A program made the translations under genes and the position numbers. The notes beneath the pieces are model-generated. The model worked only from the letters and a program-made list of their open reading frames with translations, made no database searches and was not told the DNA's origin. This document shows positions 1-9,881 of a stretch of DNA of 64,000 nt, piece after piece. Origin of the DNA: Asterionellopsis glacialis (lineage: Eukaryota > Bacillariophyta > Plagiogrammaphyceae > Rhaphoneidales > Asterionellopsidaceae); assembly GCA_014885115.2 (NCBI GenBank), contig WKLE02001195.1, positions 27,070 to 91,069 of the forward strand. Direction: 5' to 3'. Each line of letters opens with the position of its first letter. Position 1 is the stretch's first letter.

Positions 1-184
1 AGACCATATCATAATGACATTGGACAGCACCTTCCTTAATCATTTTATCATCCAATACAAGCCTTCCTACACCAGCACCACCAGTCCATTGTGGTCCACC
101 ACCAGCAACTTCAAAGCCGCTTACAGAAGTTGCACCGAGAAGAAGAAGGAGAGAAGCTGAAATTGATCGAGGTGACATCATCAT
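1..184 (-). CDS. Secreted or plastid-targeted protein, N-terminal part only
   Basis: Reading the minus strand from three consecutive ATGs (first at 184) gives an open frame to the window edge, about 61 residues. It opens with MMMSPRSISASLLLLLGATS, a clear signal peptide, followed by VSGFEVAGGGPQW. The Phe right after the likely cleavage site resembles the diatom plastid-targeting motif, but a simple secretory protein is equally possible. The rest of the gene lies outside the window, so no family can be named. The open frame and signal peptide are seen; targeting is inferred. Confidence 0.6.
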   Translation of the reverse strand, partial: MMMSPRSISASLLLLLGATSVSGFEVAGGGPQWTGGAGVGRLVLDDKMIKEGAVQCHYDMV

Positions 185-924
185 GATATATTGTGTGTGT
201 TTTTTAAACTGATGCGTCTGAATAATTTTGTAATTACAAGTTCTCGAATTATGAAATGCAATAAGTTCTCTTTGACCTTGTTGTGATTGTTGTTTCTAGG
301 TCTCTTCCCTGTCGCAAGTGTTGTCGCGTTGTGCAGTGATAATGATGTATGCAATAGAGAGGATCTCCGATAGCTCTGCGACAAAGAAAAAAGAGAAATC
401 GGTGATGGGTTTTCGTACGTCAACATGAGCGCCACTGCCGGGTTCCTCTCGGAATTTCTAGGTCAGTCAGAGCCACCCACGCGAACCCGCATATCGTTTA
501 GTGCGCATTCCCTCGCGTGAAGGGCTTCTGCAGTACTTTCTTTTTATGTTTTCGTGTTTTGGACGACGAAGGCAAGACAGCCTGCAGCACCGCTGGCTGG
601 GAATCTAAAAGATCGATTCCGATGTTGCCAGTCTGTGACAAAAATGCCCCGAAATAGAAATTAGGTGTATGTAAATAGTGCTTTTAGTTACATTTTATTT
701 TTATATATTGATATATAGGTAATTGCAGAAGATTCTCTCAAAATGAAGGTTTTAGTAACACCTATTTCTGCTTGTCTGCCAACTGTACGCTGACAAGGTT
801 GTCCACCACCAAGCCACAAACACAACACAAAAAGTAAAAGAGCACTGTTGTGATACCATTAATCTACTAGAAAGCATCACTACTTTTCTTTTCCATTTGA
901 TTTTAATTCTATGAAGTAAAAATC
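185..924. other. Intergenic, divergent promoters
   Basis: Spacer between two divergently transcribed genes. It is AT-rich near 660-720 and holds no convincing ORF; the short minus-strand frame at 181-435 lacks protein-like character. Confidence 0.5.
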
Positions 925-3900
925 ATGTCAGACGAAGAGCAGGAACTTTATGATGAATTTGGGAATTACATTGGTCCTGATTTAGACGATGACGATTCCT
1001 CGTCAGATGAAGAGTCTTCGGCAGCATCATCAGAAGATGGAGAAAAGCCTAGTGCACCGGATGACGCCTCGGATGTTTCGGATGAAGATGGTGGTGGTAC
1101 TCAAGCCATGGTAATTCACGAAGAGCAAGAACTACAAGAGACGGGTGATCCTGCGAGTGCCATTGTCTTACATGAAGATAAGGAGCATTATCCATCAGCA
1201 GATCAAGTTTATGGCGAAGAAGTCCGAACAGCGGTATTAGATGAAGATGCTATGGATTTAGATGTACCACTTGTAGAGCCTGTATCGACAAAAAGTAATT
1301 TAGCTGTTTCCACGGGTGCCATTGCGACTATATTGGAGGAAACCTTACACAAGGAAGAAAATTTAGTATTTAGAGATGATTACTTATCTGCAATTTTATC
1401 CAATGAAACAACACGAACACGACGTGGTGTCGCCTTAGTAGGTCATTTACATTGTGGGAAAACAACACTATTAGACCTGTGGTTAGAACAAACATCACGT
1501 AAACCTGATGCGTGGGGTCCTAAAGCTGCCCTAGAGCAGGAAGCGTATCCAAGATATACAGATACTCTGGAGAGTGAACAAAAGCGACGTATGAGTTTAG
1601 TAAGTACACCTCTCACAACAATTTTGCCTGATAGTCGTGGAAAGAGTTATGCCATGACTATTCTAGATTGTCCTGGACATGCCAATTTTCATGACGAATC
1701 AGTTGCAGCCTTACGCGGTGTTGATGGTGCTGTGGTTGTACTTGATGCTGTCGAGGGTATCATGCTCCATACAGAAATGGTGGTGCGACAAGCTGTATCA
1801 GACGGCCTGCCTATATGCCTGATGATTAACAAAGTCGACCGCCTCATTTTAGAATTAAAGATGCCACCACGGGATACATATTACAAACTATTGAATTTGA
1901 TTGATTCTATGAATGATTTGATTGGCAAGGCATCCAACGGACGGTATCCTAAATTAAGTCCTGAGAGGGGCAATGTTGCATTTGCATCGGCTCTACATGG
2001 GTGGTGCTTTACACTTGGAAGTTATGCCCAATTGTATTTAGATCATTGTTGTTTAGAAGATGATGAAGGCTTGGGTGATAACCTATCAACCGAAGACTTT
2101 GCCAAACGGCTTTGGGGTGATTCATTTTATGACATGTCAACTAAAACATTCCATACCAAATCAAGAGATTGTCAACAATCTGGTACGGAACGTACCTTTT
2201 GCACCTTTATATTAGAACCATTATACAAGATTTATACAGCGTGTCTGGCAGAGAGTGAAACAGATGTGTCTAAGTTGTTAAGAAGTGTCGGTGTTTTACT
2301 TAATCGTGATCAGTTGAGATCAAGTGCAAGACAACTTTTACGTGCTGCACTTTCACGGTTCTTTGGCAGTGCAAGTGGTGGATTTGTTGATATGGTAGCT
2401 AAACATATGTGAGTTTTTGGTTTCTATTCCTGTTTGTGCTGGGATTGTGTAGTCATAGACATGGGCTTGGATAACGGACAGTGTTTCCAAATGATGACAA
2501 CTTTGAAGCGGACTAGAGTCTCCGATATAAACACCAGGGTAGTAGCTGGTGGTGTGGATATTTTGCTTGCCTGAAGGAACATTACACCGCGTTCGACTTG
2601 CCCCACCGTTGACGATTGCACTCGTATTGACCTATAATACGAGGCAAGTTCTAACACTTTTGCCTTCATCGTGCCGATCCTTTTACTCTTATTTGCAAAA
2701 TTTTAGCCCATGTCCTGCAGCTGCTGCCAGGGGAAAGGTAGCACGTTGTTATTCGGGTCCGATGGATTCTTCTATAGCATCCGCCATGATGAAGTGTGAT
2801 CCTAGAGGACCTCTCATGATCCATTGTATCAAATTATATGCTTCGCCAGATGGACAATCTTTTTCAACCTTGGGGCGGATTTATTCGGGAACAGTTCGCC
2901 CTGGTAAGTTTGCAATTTCTATTTTGAATGATTTGACAGTTCCACATATGCAAAATTCAACTGAATTCTTATTATTATTTCGATCTTCTTTTGTATTCTT
3001 CTCTCGTTATGAAGGCGATCAAGTTCGTGTTTTGGGTGAAGGGTATTCTCCTGATGACGACGAAGACATGGCTGTTGCAACAGTATCTGCGGTGTCGATT
3101 CCACGCGGTCGTAGTCGAACAGAAGTAACAATGGCGAAAGCGGGGAATTGGGTATTATTGGAAGGAGTTGATTCCAATATATCGAAAACAGCAACAATCA
3201 CTGCCACTCCAGAAGGACAGAAAGACCCTGCTGTAGATGAACAAGACGAGCCACATATTTTTACCCCCTTGAAGTTTTCACAGGTACGTATCGATTACTT
3301 TTTATGATGGGCCTAGAACTAAACGGATATATTGCTAGGTACTTCTTTGTTCTCCTTGTGGCCCAAAAGCTCATGAGCAGTTTCTCTTCTTCTTTTTCGT
3401 ATCATTGTATCTTGCACAGGCTGGGGGTGAATCTGTTGTAAAATTAGCAGTTGAACCATTGAATCCAGCAGAACTTCCAAAAATGGTGGAAGGATTACGC
3501 CGTATTTCCAAGGCGTATCCTATGGCACGAACAAGAGTCGAAGAGAGCGGTGAACATGTGTTATTCGGCACTGGTGAATTATATTTGGATTGCATTATGC
3601 ATGATCTTCGTCATGTGTATTCTGATATTGAAGTTAAAGTTGCAGATCCTGTAGTTGGATTCCGTGAAACGGTTTCAGAAACCAGTAGTATTAAATGCTT
3701 CGCCGAGGTAAGGCCAGAAAGAAAGAATAAGTATCGGGAACATTGTGAAAACTAAACCTGAAGGAGAAATGCATTCCGTAGTCTAACCAACTTCTTTTAT
3801 ATTTAACAGACGGCGAACAAGCGAAACAAATTAACATTGATTGCTGAACCACTTGATGATGGACTAGCAGAAAAGTTGGAGTCAGGCAAAGTAAATATTG

Positions 3901-4789
3901 ATTGGGACAATAAAAAGGTAGGCATACTTCTGACGCTTCCTATTCTCACAGTACAATGGGTATCAATACTGACTTATTATTATTTTCTCACCCGTTTTCG
4001 CTACAGCTTGGCAGATTTTTTCAAACGAAATATGATTGGGATTTGTTATCTTCTCGATCCGTTTGGGCATTTGGATCGTCACCAACACATGGTACGAATT
4101 TGCTCATGGATGATACCCTACCCAGTGAAGTTGATAAGGTGTTACTCAATACTTGTAAACAAAGCATTGTTCAAGGATTCCAATGGGCTACAAGAGAAGG
4201 TCCACTTTGTGAAGAACCTGTCCGAGGTACTAAAATTAAAATTTTGGATGCCATTCTTGCTGATAAACCTATTCATCGTGGAGGTGGACAAATGATCCCC
4301 ACAGCTCGACGGACTGTTCATTCATCTTTGTTGACAGCCACACCACGCCTTATGGAACCTATATATCGATTACAGATTCAATGCGTAGGTGAAATTGTTG
4401 AATCAATTCAGCCTGTCCTAACGAAACGTCGAGGTCATATTGTTCAAGACAAGCCTATTACAGGCTCCACTCTCTATAGTTTACGAGGATTCATTCCGGT
4501 ATTGGATAGTTTTGGATTCGAAACAGATCTTCGTACCTTTACGCAGGGCCAGGCTATGGTCCATTCGGTGTTTGATCATTGGGAGGTTGTTCCTGGTGAT
4601 CCGTTGGATAGAAATGTTATTCTTCATCCTCTTGAACCAAGTCCACCTGGAGTACTCGCTAGAGAGTTACTAGTAAAAACTCGTAGACGTAAGGGATTGT
4701 CAGAAGATGTGTCAACCAGCAAATTCTTCGACGAGGGCATGAAGGAGCACCTTGCAGGAGAGGCAGATATTGAAGAAGTTGAACAGTGA
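925..4789 (+). CDS. EFTUD2: U5 snRNP GTPase EFTUD2/Snu114, six exons
   Basis: This is the EF-2-like GTPase of the U5 snRNP that controls spliceosome activation and disassembly in the nucleus. Exons read as 925-2408, 2707-2903, 3015-3283, 3420-3707, 3810-3917 and 4007-4789, giving about 1042 residues (animal orthologues about 970). All junctions are GT-AG and restore family sequence, for example KHI-PCP, LKFSQ-AGGES, CFAE-TANKRNK and [17 protein letters not shown]. The N-terminal 130 residues are acidic, as in the family. GTPase motifs are GHLHCGKTT (173-181), DCPGH (from 248) and NKVD (from 302). The conserved blocks [19 protein letters not shown] and [11 protein letters not shown], and the C-terminal [19 protein letters not shown], are intact. 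The ATG at 925 starts the acidic region. Family assignment is very secure; exon borders are by eye. Confidence 0.95.
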
Positions 4790-5254
4790 GCCAAACCCTG
4801 TCATAGTTGGGGCCGTTGGTGCAGTATCAAATTGAAATTTGGGTCATGCCATTTGAGGCGACGATGGTTTTTCCTGTAACACCCTATAGATAATACCGAC
4901 TTTTTCTACTAGTAAATTCATCAGCTGCTTTATGATTCGAGAGAACTGGCGTAGATTTTTCTGTGCTGCATCCCAAAAGTGTAGGACTGGAGGAGTGGAG
5001 TCCCTCGCACTAGTTAACCGAGGAAGAAAGCTACAAGAACTTTTCTATGAACTTTGGTAGGGTGTTTGTGCTTCTCAGTTGATAACGTATTTATATGTTT
5101 TATTATTTTTAAATAAAGAATATTCCCCAAAAAATAGCAAATTACATTTTATGGAAGTAGAAACTCGAAAAGGATCTTTCCCTATTGTCATGATAATGTG
5201 TACGCATACTTATTTTTACAATAAAGGATGCAAAAGCAAAAGCAGAAGCAAGCA
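4790..5254. other. Intergenic between convergent genes
   Basis: Shared 3' spacer of EFTUD2 and the lumen protein gene. AT-rich with an A/T-run around 5100-5150, probably 3' UTR and polyadenylation signals. No gene seen. Confidence 0.5.
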
Positions 5255-6051
5255 TTAACAACCACGTCCGAGTTCCTCGCAAAGCGCAGCGCGTCTTTCT
5301 TCCTTGGATTTCTGTAATTCTTTTTGTTTACTTTTTTCTGCTTGCATGGATTCTCCGAATGTCATGGGTCTAGTAGCTTTTTTCTGTAGTTCAGCCTTCT
5401 TCCTCAAACGTTCTTCCATGGCTGCTTTCTATGTATCATGGAATATAAGATTATAATATAGAGGAGAAATAAAATACGAGTTAGTGATTTGAATTGACAA
5501 AAAATCCATAAGTCCATGAAATCCTAATATAGCAGAAAAAATATAGTACTGTTGGGATAGAGAGACCCTCCATGGAAAATTGGAGACACTCAGCATCAGC
5601 ACCATGGATATGAATCGCGCCTTCTCAAGCGCGTCCATTTGATATTCCCCTTGTTTCCAAAAAAAGAAACAGCAGAGACAATCGAAGTTATAAAAATGCT
5701 TCAAAGATCTTTGCAGTTGTCGAGTTGAGGGGTTTTCCAAGACAATGTCTATGCATCATCATACACAACTACAAACCAAATTTTCAGTTTTTAAGACAAT
5801 CGTACCTCGGCAGCCTTTTGTTCTTCTTCGGAAGGCATGGCCAAATCGTCCACAGCATCTTCTGCGAATACAACAACAGGTGGAGTCATAATTCCTCCAG
5901 CTACAAAAGCTGCAGCTGCTGTACCTAAAAAGGCTCTACGGTCTTCAATAGCATGCAAAGCAGTTGCTTGTTGTTGGATGTCTTGTGGGACAAACGCATC
6001 TGACTTGGCCAAACAAAAAGCGGCGGTAGCAATAATAGATAAGGAACGCAT
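5255..6051 (-). CDS. Small thylakoid-lumen protein, Tat-type signal, two exons
   Basis: Exon 1 is 6051-5806 and exon 2 is 5428-5255; the intron (5805-5429, GT-AG) joins EEEQKAAE to KAAMEERLRKKAELQ in frame, giving 139 residues. The N-terminus is a signal peptide ending SDAFVP, the diatom plastid motif, followed by a transit segment and then DRRAFLGTAAAAFVAGG, a twin-arginine signal, with an AxA-like site VFA before EDAVDD. That order predicts transport through the plastid envelopes and then across the thylakoid membrane by the Tat route. The mature protein is only about 75 residues, highly charged, probably helical, and ends CEELGRGC. I do not recognise the family; a small photosystem-associated subunit is possible but not shown. 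The intron is long (377 bp) for this window. Confidence 0.75.
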
Positions 6052-6879
6052 TGTGGTGGTACTTTTCTTCTAGCTAACTAATACAGCTGTGATGTAGTTA
6101 CAGAGATGAGGTATGGACAACGGACTGATATTTTGACTTGATTGACACAATAACCAACAACCATAATATTATAGAAACCAAATACCGGTAGATTTCGTTC
6201 GGTGTCAGCGAAAACAACAGTGCGACTGTCATCAGTGCCAAATAACAACATGAAAACACAAAGTGGCGAATCTTTTTCCAACCACTGACGCAGTTGGATA
6301 GTGCGCACGATGTTTGATGTTTTGCGTGCATTTATTTTATCTTCATCTGTACGTCATCCGTACACAATTTTGACCAGGGAGTCTTGCCATCTTCCTCTTT
6401 GCACCCGAACGAGACATCCGTCCAGTCAACAGCCGGGACAAAATGAGGTTCATGATCTAAGCTTTAGCTAATGCATTATATAAAAATATGTTTTTAAATA
6501 TCAGCATTACATTTTCAAAACAACATTTTGGAAAATTAGTCAACTATTTTATTTCAATTAAAAGGATTTGCAAATAGCTAAACACAAGATGAGAAATATC
6601 TGCTGCTGCGTCCTGTGTCTCTGATCTGAGATCTTGTCAAGACTCGATCGCCATCATTACCGCCATCTTATTCACCTTTCTCGGGGGAGTAACAATCAGG
6701 AAAGCACATTTGTCATCACTTACCGTCAACCCAGGTGCCTTTCCGCTGCAAGCATAGACCCTCCACATACGTTTCACTGATAACTTGGTTTCAAAGAGTC
6801 CATTTTACAAAAAAAAATTGTTTTAAAAACAAGACGACACATTATCACATATTATAATACTACGAAAAATAAAGCAAAC
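6052..6879. other. Intergenic, divergent promoters
   Basis: Promoter region between the lumen protein gene (minus) and the FAM133-like gene (plus). AT-rich towards 6470-6560 and 6805-6875. The two overlapping minus frames at 6078-6331 look spurious. Confidence 0.5.
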
Positions 6880-7569
6880 ATGGCTGGTAATGATAGTGCA
6901 AGTGCACCGAAGAAAATGTCCGCTCAAATGGATGCTGTCTATAGGTTGATGACGGGAAAGGAGGAACGTACGATTGCTGAAAAGTTAGCGGATTCAAATC
7001 GCCCTACATGGGAACAGTACAAAAAAGACAATAAGGATAAGTTGGATATATCTGGATTAGATCAGAAACAAATGGAGGAATATCGTAAAGAATTAGATCA
7101 AGATCGTGATAAGAAATTAAATCGTGGTTTGAATCATGGTGCTGGGGATAAAAGTAGCAGTAAGAAAAAAGATCGGAAAAGTAGTAGTAGGAAGAAGCGA
7201 AAAAAACGAGATTATTACAGTGATGAAAGTGATGATTACTCATCCAACAGTGATGATGATGAATCATCTGACGATAGTCGCAGACGTCGAAGAAAAAAAC
7301 ACCACAAGAAGAAGAAACGAAAACGAAGTAGCAGCAAACACCGTAAAAGACATAGTTCAGATAGTTCTTCGGAAGATGATTATAGTAGTGACGATGATGG
7401 TGGTCGACGAAGCAAGAAGCATCATAAAAAGAAAAAGAAGCGCAAGCATCACAGGGAAAAGGAAAGGGGAAAGAAATCGTCATCATCTAGTGCTAAAAAA
7501 GAAGAAGGAATGGATGATGGGTATCGGCTATCAAATTTCTTTACCAAAGGTTCAGATAGCGATGAGTAA
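6880..7569 (+). CDS. FAM133-like Lys/Ser/Arg-rich nuclear protein
   Basis: Single exon, 229 residues. The N-terminal segment NRPTWEQYKKDNKDK followed by MEEYRKELDQDRDKKLNRG matches the layout of the FAM133 family (RPTWEEVKEQ..., WKKELEKHREKLLSG), and as in that family the rest is a low-complexity tail of KKKRK, DD and SSS runs (residues 85-215). Such tails resemble those of splicing-associated SR-like proteins; the molecular role of FAM133 is poorly known. The protein ends YRLSNFFTKGSDSDE. The start is supported by an A-rich context before the ATG. The large antisense frames here are shadows of the biased codons. Family call is by eye on a short conserved segment. Confidence 0.65.
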   Translation: MAGNDSASAPKKMSAQMDAVYRLMTGKEERTIAEKLADSNRPTWEQYKKDNKDKLDISGLDQKQMEEYRKELDQDRDKKLNRGLNHGAGDKSSSKKKDRKSSSRKKRKKRDYYSDESDDYSSNSDDDESSDDSRRRRRKKHHKKKKRKRSSSKHRKRHSSDSSSEDDYSSDDDGGRRSKKHHKKKKKRKHHREKERGKKSSSSSAKKEEGMDDGYRLSNFFTKGSDSDE

Positions 7570-7639
7570 ACCATAGAACTAAGGATTAGAGTGATGGGTG
7601 GAATGACCTTTTTTTAAAATAGAAAGGTCTTAGACCTAG

Positions 7640-7706
7640 AATTCATGTCATGGTGATTTGTTCAATTGTTTTAATTCATGTCATGGCGATTTGTTCAATT
7701 GCTTTT
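7640..7706. repeat. 33-bp tandem duplication over a stop codon
   Basis: Two near-identical copies, 7640-7672 and 7673-7706, both starting AATTCATGTCATGG and differing at a few positions. The second copy contains the last codons and stop of the adjacent minus-strand oxygenase gene, so the duplication copies its C-terminus into the 3' UTR. Confidence 0.8.
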
Positions 7707-9516
7707 CACAAAAAATAAGTAATCGCGTCGCGTCATGAACGACTCGTTTTGCTTCAAAAGCTCTCTTATCAAGGGTTTCGTCTGCTCCTGGATCTGTTGG
7801 TGATGTGTCTGCAACAATACCATCTACACATATTTGTCGGAGTATTGGAACAGCTTTGTCAAATTCATCACGATTGGCATGCCATGAACCCCAATTCAAG
7901 AGTGCTGACCGAGCTTCTACTGCTGTACCCATACACCCCATAAGGGCTGCATGCTTGTGAATTTTTGCGGCCTTTGCAAAGGCAATGGGGATTTCATTGT
8001 CATAATCTTTTGGTGATGAATTTTTTGATGCATCTAGTTCGGCTGATGCAAGCTGCATCAATTGTTGTTGTTGCTGCAATGCAATTCCCAACATGTTGTA
8101 AACTCGACCATCAGTAGGATTGAATGTTTTTGCCGTATCAAAACATTCCACTATTTCTTCGTACAAAGCAATTTGATTTTGTAAGGAATCACAAGGTGGT
8201 TTCGATAGGAGTGCCATTCCTAAGTATAACCACGCTTCACCATCGGTTGGGTCAGATTTGACAGCCGCCCGATAACACAGAATTTGATCCTCTTTGCCAT
8301 TTAAAGGTGGCGTTGACGATGAAGATGACCCTTCAGATGGCACCTGAATTTCAGAACCTCCTCCTAGAGACATTCCAAGACATTTGCATCTTCCTGCAAG
8401 CTCCAACTTTGGACATGAAGTGGATGACAATGCCCCTACATTAGCATCATCATCGCGACCAATACGTGTCCCTGTAACAAAGAGGACCAAAATAGTTCGT
8501 CGACCTGAGATCAAGGCTCCACCCGCATGGCGTTCACGGCATGGATGTGCTACAGCATAACCTGCTTCCCGAGGAAGAATACTACAAGTAGTGGGACTAG
8601 ATAATGATTCTTCACGAGCTTCGGTTTCCTCGAAATTTTCACCCATAGGAAAACGTCTTTCAAAAACAGTACCACCACCTTCAAATTGTGACGGGTCGTC
8701 CAACGCAATATTCACTGAGAACAAACCTAGATCGCGATGCAATGGTTGGGCTGGACGTTCCGATACTGGTAATAAATGTTCGGTCGAAGAAGCATCATAT
8801 TCAATCACAAGTGCATCATATAACAAGAGCGACCAATCATTGTTTGATGTTGTTGCTGTTTCTTTCTCGTTGTGACATAGTTCCTCGACTTGTTCTCCAA
8901 ATGACTCCCGAAGCATGGGGTAAATCGATCCAAGTGCATCATTGATTGTCTCAATCGCCTCTGACGGTAAATCAGATGCATGGAGTTCCCTTTTATTTGG
9001 ACCTTGCAGTGTAAATCGACTATTCCCGCCACCATTATTGGAATCTTCAGACATTGATTCTTTTTGTTTTTGCTCTTCCCAATACTGAAGAGCAGATTGG
9101 AGAATGAGCTGTCGCGAGTTGTCATTGAGTACAGGCCTTGTAGTTTCAATGACGGAAACATCGTCCTGCCACCATTTGTATGGTATTATTTCTTTGGGTG
9201 AATAAGCAAAAGCATGCTCTGCCAACATATTTGTTCGAATCGATGCAGCAACATCTTTGGCATGCTTTGCAGATGCAACTGTCAGGATATCACGGATGCG
9301 GCGATCTTGTTGATCACTTATTTGGTTGTCGCAACTTCCACTACTTTTACTAATTGTTTCTGCAAAATAAACACTTTTTCGTCTGCTGGTGTCATATATA
9401 TTCTTAAGAAAGGCCGAAGTTTGCAAAGCCGTAAACAGTACAACAATTAACGTGAATTGGAAACGTTGTAACGTAGATGCGGAACCTAAAGACGTCATGG
9501 CACTGAGATCTCGCAT
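7681..9516 (-). CDS. Prolyl-4-hydroxylase-like 2OG-Fe(II) oxygenase with TPRs, plastid-type leader
   Basis: Single exon; from the ATG at 9516 the protein has 611 residues (the frame continues upstream to an ATG at 9615). Hydrophobic segment FQFTLIVVLFTALQTSAF then KN gives a signal peptide with Phe at the cleavage site, suggesting plastid import. The middle holds a dioxygenase double-stranded beta-helix: iron ligands H260 and D262 (PLHRD), distal H330 (RERHAGG) and the 2-oxoglutarate-binding R340 in SGRRTILVLF, the arrangement of prolyl 4-hydroxylases. The C-terminal 200 residues contain TPR-like helical pairs (DPTDGEAWLYLGMALL, NPTDGRVYNMLGIAL). Family chemistry is hydroxylation of a peptidyl or similar substrate using 2OG and O2; the substrate here is unknown. 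It shares a 365-bp promoter with the divergent gene at 9882. Confidence 0.8.
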   Translation of the reverse strand: MRDLSAMTSLGSASTLQRFQFTLIVVLFTALQTSAFLKNIYDTSRRKSVYFAETISKSSGSCDNQISDQQDRRIRDILTVASAKHAKDVAASIRTNMLAEHAFAYSPKEIIPYKWWQDDVSVIETTRPVLNDNSRQLILQSALQYWEEQKQKESMSEDSNNGGGNSRFTLQGPNKRELHASDLPSEAIETINDALGSIYPMLRESFGEQVEELCHNEKETATTSNNDWSLLLYDALVIEYDASSTEHLLPVSERPAQPLHRDLGLFSVNIALDDPSQFEGGGTVFERRFPMGENFEETEAREESLSSPTTCSILPREAGYAVAHPCRERHAGGALISGRRTILVLFVTGTRIGRDDDANVGALSSTSCPKLELAGRCKCLGMSLGGGSEIQVPSEGSSSSSTPPLNGKEDQILCYRAAVKSDPTDGEAWLYLGMALLSKPPCDSLQNQIALYEEIVECFDTAKTFNPTDGRVYNMLGIALQQQQQLMQLASAELDASKNSSPKDYDNEIPIAFAKAAKIHKHAALMGCMGTAVEARSALLNWGSWHANRDEFDKAVPILRQICVDGIVADTSPTDPGADETLDKRAFEAKRVVHDATRLLIFCEKQLNKSP

Positions 9517-9881
9517 GATGTTATGGTTAGACTGCAATGTTTTTGTGATGATGGATAATGTATTCGATGTACAGGTGTCACGAAAAAAAAAAATCGACTT
9601 TTCTGTGTTCAACAAAACGTACGATGACGTACGATATGATCGAATGAGTCAAAACGAATGCCGAACACGAACTGACACCACATCGAGCGTTCGGGTTTTA
9701 CAATCGACAGAATTTCTTGTTCGTGATGCGCTTGACGCCACTTTTTGGTGTACTTTGAGAAATTTCGCTCTTGTCCCGTTTTAATCGTATGTTATACTAC
9801 AAATAACAACATCAACAAGAAACCAACCTTGGTCATCAAAGAAAAGAAATTAACAAGCGTACACTATACATTTTAATTCAA
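9517..9881. other. Short bidirectional promoter
   Basis: Region of 365 bp between the oxygenase and the HxxxD acyltransferase genes. It includes an A9 run near 9584 and short inverted words (ACGTACGATGACGTACG near 9620). No gene of its own. Confidence 0.5.

Noticed and set aside
5429..5740. Minus-strand frame of 103 residues inside the lumen-protein gene
   Set aside because: Falls wholly within the intron; direct splicing of 5806 to 5428 gives a continuous charged helix.
7004..7576. Long frames antisense and +1 to the FAM133-like gene
   Set aside because: Produced by its repetitive AAG/AGT/GAT codons; compositions are unlike proteins.
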